DNA of 6,897 bases from an uncultured Spirochaetales bacterium (lineage in GTDB: Bacteria > UBP6 > UBA1177): the NCBI GenBank assembly GCA_902780365.1, contig CACZFE010000090.1, forward strand, positions 1 through 6,897, written 5' to 3'. Below, one piece after another: positions 5,154 through 6,897 of the stretch. The position numbers and the translations under genes are program-made. The notes under the pieces are model-generated. The model searched no databases and was not told where the DNA came from. It was given only the letters and a program-made list of their open reading frames with translations. Position 1 is the first letter of the stretch; every line of letters starts with the position of its first letter.

Positions 5154-6695
5154 CTAATTTTTTGCGGAAACTTTCGGGGGTTCGATGTATTTTTCGCGTT
5201 TGATGTATTCGATGACTGCCGCCGGAACCGAGATCTTTGTGTCGTTGAGTTTGAGTTTCGGCATCATTTCAAAGCCGTCGCCGCCGCCCGCGACAAAGGA
5301 GTTGACTGCAAACGTGTAGGTTTTGCCTGCATCAAGTGCTGCGCCGTTGACTTTGATGTTCGAAGCTTTTCCGCCCGAAACCGAAAATTCAACGCCGTAG
5401 AAGTGAAGGAAACCGCCCTGCCCTTTGTTTTTTATCGACTGGTTGATGATCTCCTCAAGCTGGGAACCGCTGACGGAACCTGTAACTATCGTGTCCTCGA
5501 ACGGGAAAACGCTGTAGATATCCATTTCGTTGACTATGCCGCGGTTGAGACCCTGTCTGATCGCGCCGCCGTTAGCGAATGCGATGTCGGTATTCGTTCT
5601 TTCCTTCATGACCGATGCGATGAAAACGCCTAAAGTCGAAGGATTGCTGCGGACGAAATTTCTTTCGCCGTTGAACGAATCGGAAAGTTCGCCTACGACC
5701 TGAGTCGAAAATTCACAGTTGAAATCGTTGAGCATTTTCAGCATCGCCTCGTTCTCAGCAAGGTCTTTGCCGCGATTTTCGTAAGTTACGCTGCCGTTGC
5801 TTTTAACGATTTTTTCTTTGATGTTTACCGGGTAAAGCTTGAAATTCTTCTGAACGACCTGCTTGCCTTCGAAGTAAATATCGTATCTGCCGACCCATTT
5901 ACCCAAACCTTCGGTCTGGATTATCGGAACATTGTTCACGATGACAGGCTCATTCATCTGGATTTTCGTTCTTCCGCCGATGATAAGACCGATCCCGGGA
6001 ACTTCTTTCGCAAGTTTGATGTCGCTCGGATAGCCGTCAGCATCGACTTCCTTGTCTGAATAGCCGAGGTTTGAAAGAACAACTACGAAATCGTTGTTCT
6101 GTTTGAGTTCGTCCACCGCTTTTTTCGCAGCTTCGATCGGATCCTGAACTTTGACAAGCCCTTCGACGCCGGCATTCGAAATTTTTTCGAGTTCGGGTGT
6201 CGTGATACCTACGAAAGCGACTTTCACGCCGTTTATCATCTCTTTCTGGATGAACGATTTGCCGACCTGTTTGTTATTTTTGTAGAAAAGGTTCGCCGAC
6301 ATGAACGGGAATCTCGCCTCTTTCTGCATTTTTTCGAAAGTCTTCATTCCGAAATCGAATTCGTGGCTTCCGATAAGCATTCCGTCGTAACCGATAAGGT
6401 TCATTCCAGAGATCATCGGCAGATTTTCGCAGATGTTGCTTCTCGGATCGCCCATCGTTACGTTTCCGCTGCTGAGGACAACGACGTCGCCGTTTGTGAG
6501 CTGGACTTCGTTTCTGATCTGCTCGATAAGAGTTTTCTGCGCGGCAAGACCTCCGGTTTTGGGGCTGTCCGGAGCGTCAAACGCCCATGCCATGCCGTGA
6601 GAATCGTTTGTAAAAAGGATCGTGAGAAGTCTCGGCTCCGCGAAAAGCGAAAGAGTGAGACCGCAAACAAAGAGAAGAACTAAAAATCTTTTCAT
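5154..6695 (-). CDS. Secreted 5'-nucleotidase-family protein, metal site degenerate
   Basis: A 513-residue exported protein with the two-domain architecture of UshA/CD73-type 5'-nucleotidases: a calcineurin-like metallophosphoesterase domain (about 22-290) and a C-terminal 5_nucleotid_C domain (about 330-490). Residues 1-19 are a Sec signal peptide ending L-F-A. The family motif T-N-D-x-H-G is present (D31, H33), as is the H-x-x-D dyad (H111, D114). The other metal ligands are replaced: G-D becomes G-N78, the Asn of G-N-H-E becomes Ser110, the His of L-S-H-L-G becomes Asn209, and G-G-H-S-H/Q becomes G-G-R242-T-K244. The C domain keeps N-G-G-A-I-R (375-380), P-F-E-D (398-401) and G-G-G-D-G-F (470-475). 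It is therefore probably not a normal nucleotidase; nucleotide binding or another role is inferred. The ATG at 6695 is chosen over a TTG at 6752 because of a GGAGG site and the clean signal peptide. Confidence 0.88.
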   Translation of the reverse strand: MKRFLVLLFVCGLTLSLFAEPRLLTILFTNDSHGMAWAFDAPDSPKTGGLAAQKTLIEQIRNEVQLTNGDVVVLSSGNVTMGDPRSNICENLPMISGMNLIGYDGMLIGSHEFDFGMKTFEKMQKEARFPFMSANLFYKNNKQVGKSFIQKEMINGVKVAFVGITTPELEKISNAGVEGLVKVQDPIEAAKKAVDELKQNNDFVVVLSNLGYSDKEVDADGYPSDIKLAKEVPGIGLIIGGRTKIQMNEPVIVNNVPIIQTEGLGKWVGRYDIYFEGKQVVQKNFKLYPVNIKEKIVKSNGSVTYENRGKDLAENEAMLKMLNDFNCEFSTQVVGELSDSFNGERNFVRSNPSTLGVFIASVMKERTNTDIAFANGGAIRQGLNRGIVNEMDIYSVFPFEDTIVTGSVSGSQLEEIINQSIKNKGQGGFLHFYGVEFSVSGGKASNIKVNGAALDAGKTYTFAVNSFVAGGGDGFEMMPKLKLNDTKISVPAAVIEYIKREKYIEPPKVSAKN

Positions 6696-6702
6696 TTTTG
6701 AA

Positions 6703-6707
6703 CCTCC
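6703..6707 (-). promoter_or_regulatory. Ribosome binding site of the nucleotidase-family gene
   Basis: The minus strand reads TTTGGAGGTTCAAAAATG, so GGAGG lies seven bases before the ATG at 6695. This supports that start over the in-frame TTG at 6752, which lies upstream of the likely transcription start. Confidence 0.85.
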
Positions 6708-6723
6708 AAAATTCAGACACGCG

Positions 6724-6752
6724 CTTATATACCAAAGAAATAATTTAGTCAA
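6724..6752 (-). promoter_or_regulatory. Sigma70-type promoter of the nucleotidase-family gene
   Basis: On the minus strand, TTGACT (6747-6752) is separated by exactly 17 bases from TATAAG (6724-6729), each 5/6 to consensus. The predicted transcription start is near 6717, giving a leader of about 20 bases that contains the GGAGG site. Confidence 0.7.
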
Positions 6753-6762
6753 AATCCCATTC

Positions 6763-6790
6763 TTTACTATTTTTATTTTTGAAGTATAAG
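6763..6790 (+). promoter_or_regulatory. Candidate promoter of the right-edge gene
   Basis: TTTACT (6763-6768), a 16-base spacer, then TATAAG (6785-6790), on the plus strand. The predicted start leaves only about 14 bases before the ATG, just enough for the GGAGG at 6802-6806. It is back-to-back with the opposite-strand promoter. Confidence 0.4.
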
Positions 6791-6810
6791 CAACTGCTTT
6801 TGGAGGTTTG

Positions 6811-6897
6811 ATGAAACAGGTTTCCGCATTTATAAAATCAGCGCGTTTCGCAGAAGTTTCGATTCTGCTCGGCTTTCCGATGATAGGCCTTTTTTTC
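6811..6897 (+). CDS. 5' end of a probable membrane protein, cut by window edge
   Basis: ATG at 6811 is preceded by GGAGG four bases upstream, and the frame stays open for all 29 codons to the edge. The visible start has a short polar/basic segment (M-K-Q-V...K-S-A-R-F) leading into a hydrophobic stretch (I-L-L-G-F-P-M-I-G-L-F-F). The pattern is reminiscent of the first helix of UbiA-type prenyltransferases, which begin with an R-F or R-P before TM1. The fragment is too short to assign. It is divergent from the nucleotidase-family gene. Confidence 0.6.
   Translation, partial: MKQVSAFIKSARFAEVSILLGFPMIGLFF

Noticed and set aside
5121..5633. Plus-strand open frame antisense to the nucleotidase-family gene
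   Set aside because: It has no recognisable motif and unlikely composition, and it covers the C-terminal domain of a clearly real gene.

Overview
The window looks like chromosome from a Gram-negative-type bacterium. It holds a lipoprotein with a G-G after the lipobox cysteine, two Sec-exported envelope proteins, and an FtsH/PgsA/lytic transglycosylase cluster. Taxonomy cannot be fixed from the sequence. The two kinds of disulfide-type modules in the lipoprotein resemble secreted cysteine-rich proteins I associate with Myxococcota and other deltaproteobacterial lineages. This is a weak, recall-based hint.

Layout. Positions 1-71 are a short AT-rich tail with inverted repeats and no gene. Positions 72-1499 (minus) encode a 475-residue cysteine-rich surface lipoprotein. 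Positions 1500-1698 are a divergent AT-rich intergenic region with imperfect ~30-bp direct repeats. Positions 1699-1929 (plus) encode a small XRE-type repressor. A probable minus-strand terminator lies at 1928-1959, overlapping the repressor's last codon. Positions 1991-5043 (minus) are a tight three-gene unit read ftsH -> lytic transglycosylase -> pgsA, with a 3-bp gap and then a 7-bp overlap. Positions 5154-6695 (minus) encode a secreted 5'-nucleotidase-family protein with its own good sigma70-type promoter. A divergent plus-strand gene starts at 6811 and runs off the right edge.

How it fits together. The minus-strand unit is envelope housekeeping: membrane protein quality control (FtsH), peptidoglycan cleavage (SLT) and acidic phospholipid synthesis (PgsA). 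The lipoprotein/XRE pair is a plausible locally regulated accessory module: a surface protein divergently transcribed from a small repressor, with a repeat array between them.

Most interesting points. (1) The 5'-nucleotidase homologue has lost five of the seven residues that hold the two catalytic metals but keeps its C-terminal substrate-binding signatures, so it looks like a secreted pseudoenzyme or binding protein. (2) Five modules of the lipoprotein keep a six-cysteine lattice, four of them with exactly the same spacing, around a second cysteine-rich domain with a calcium-loop motif. (3) The repeats between lipoprotein and repressor are spaced about three helical turns apart, as expected for a cooperative operator.
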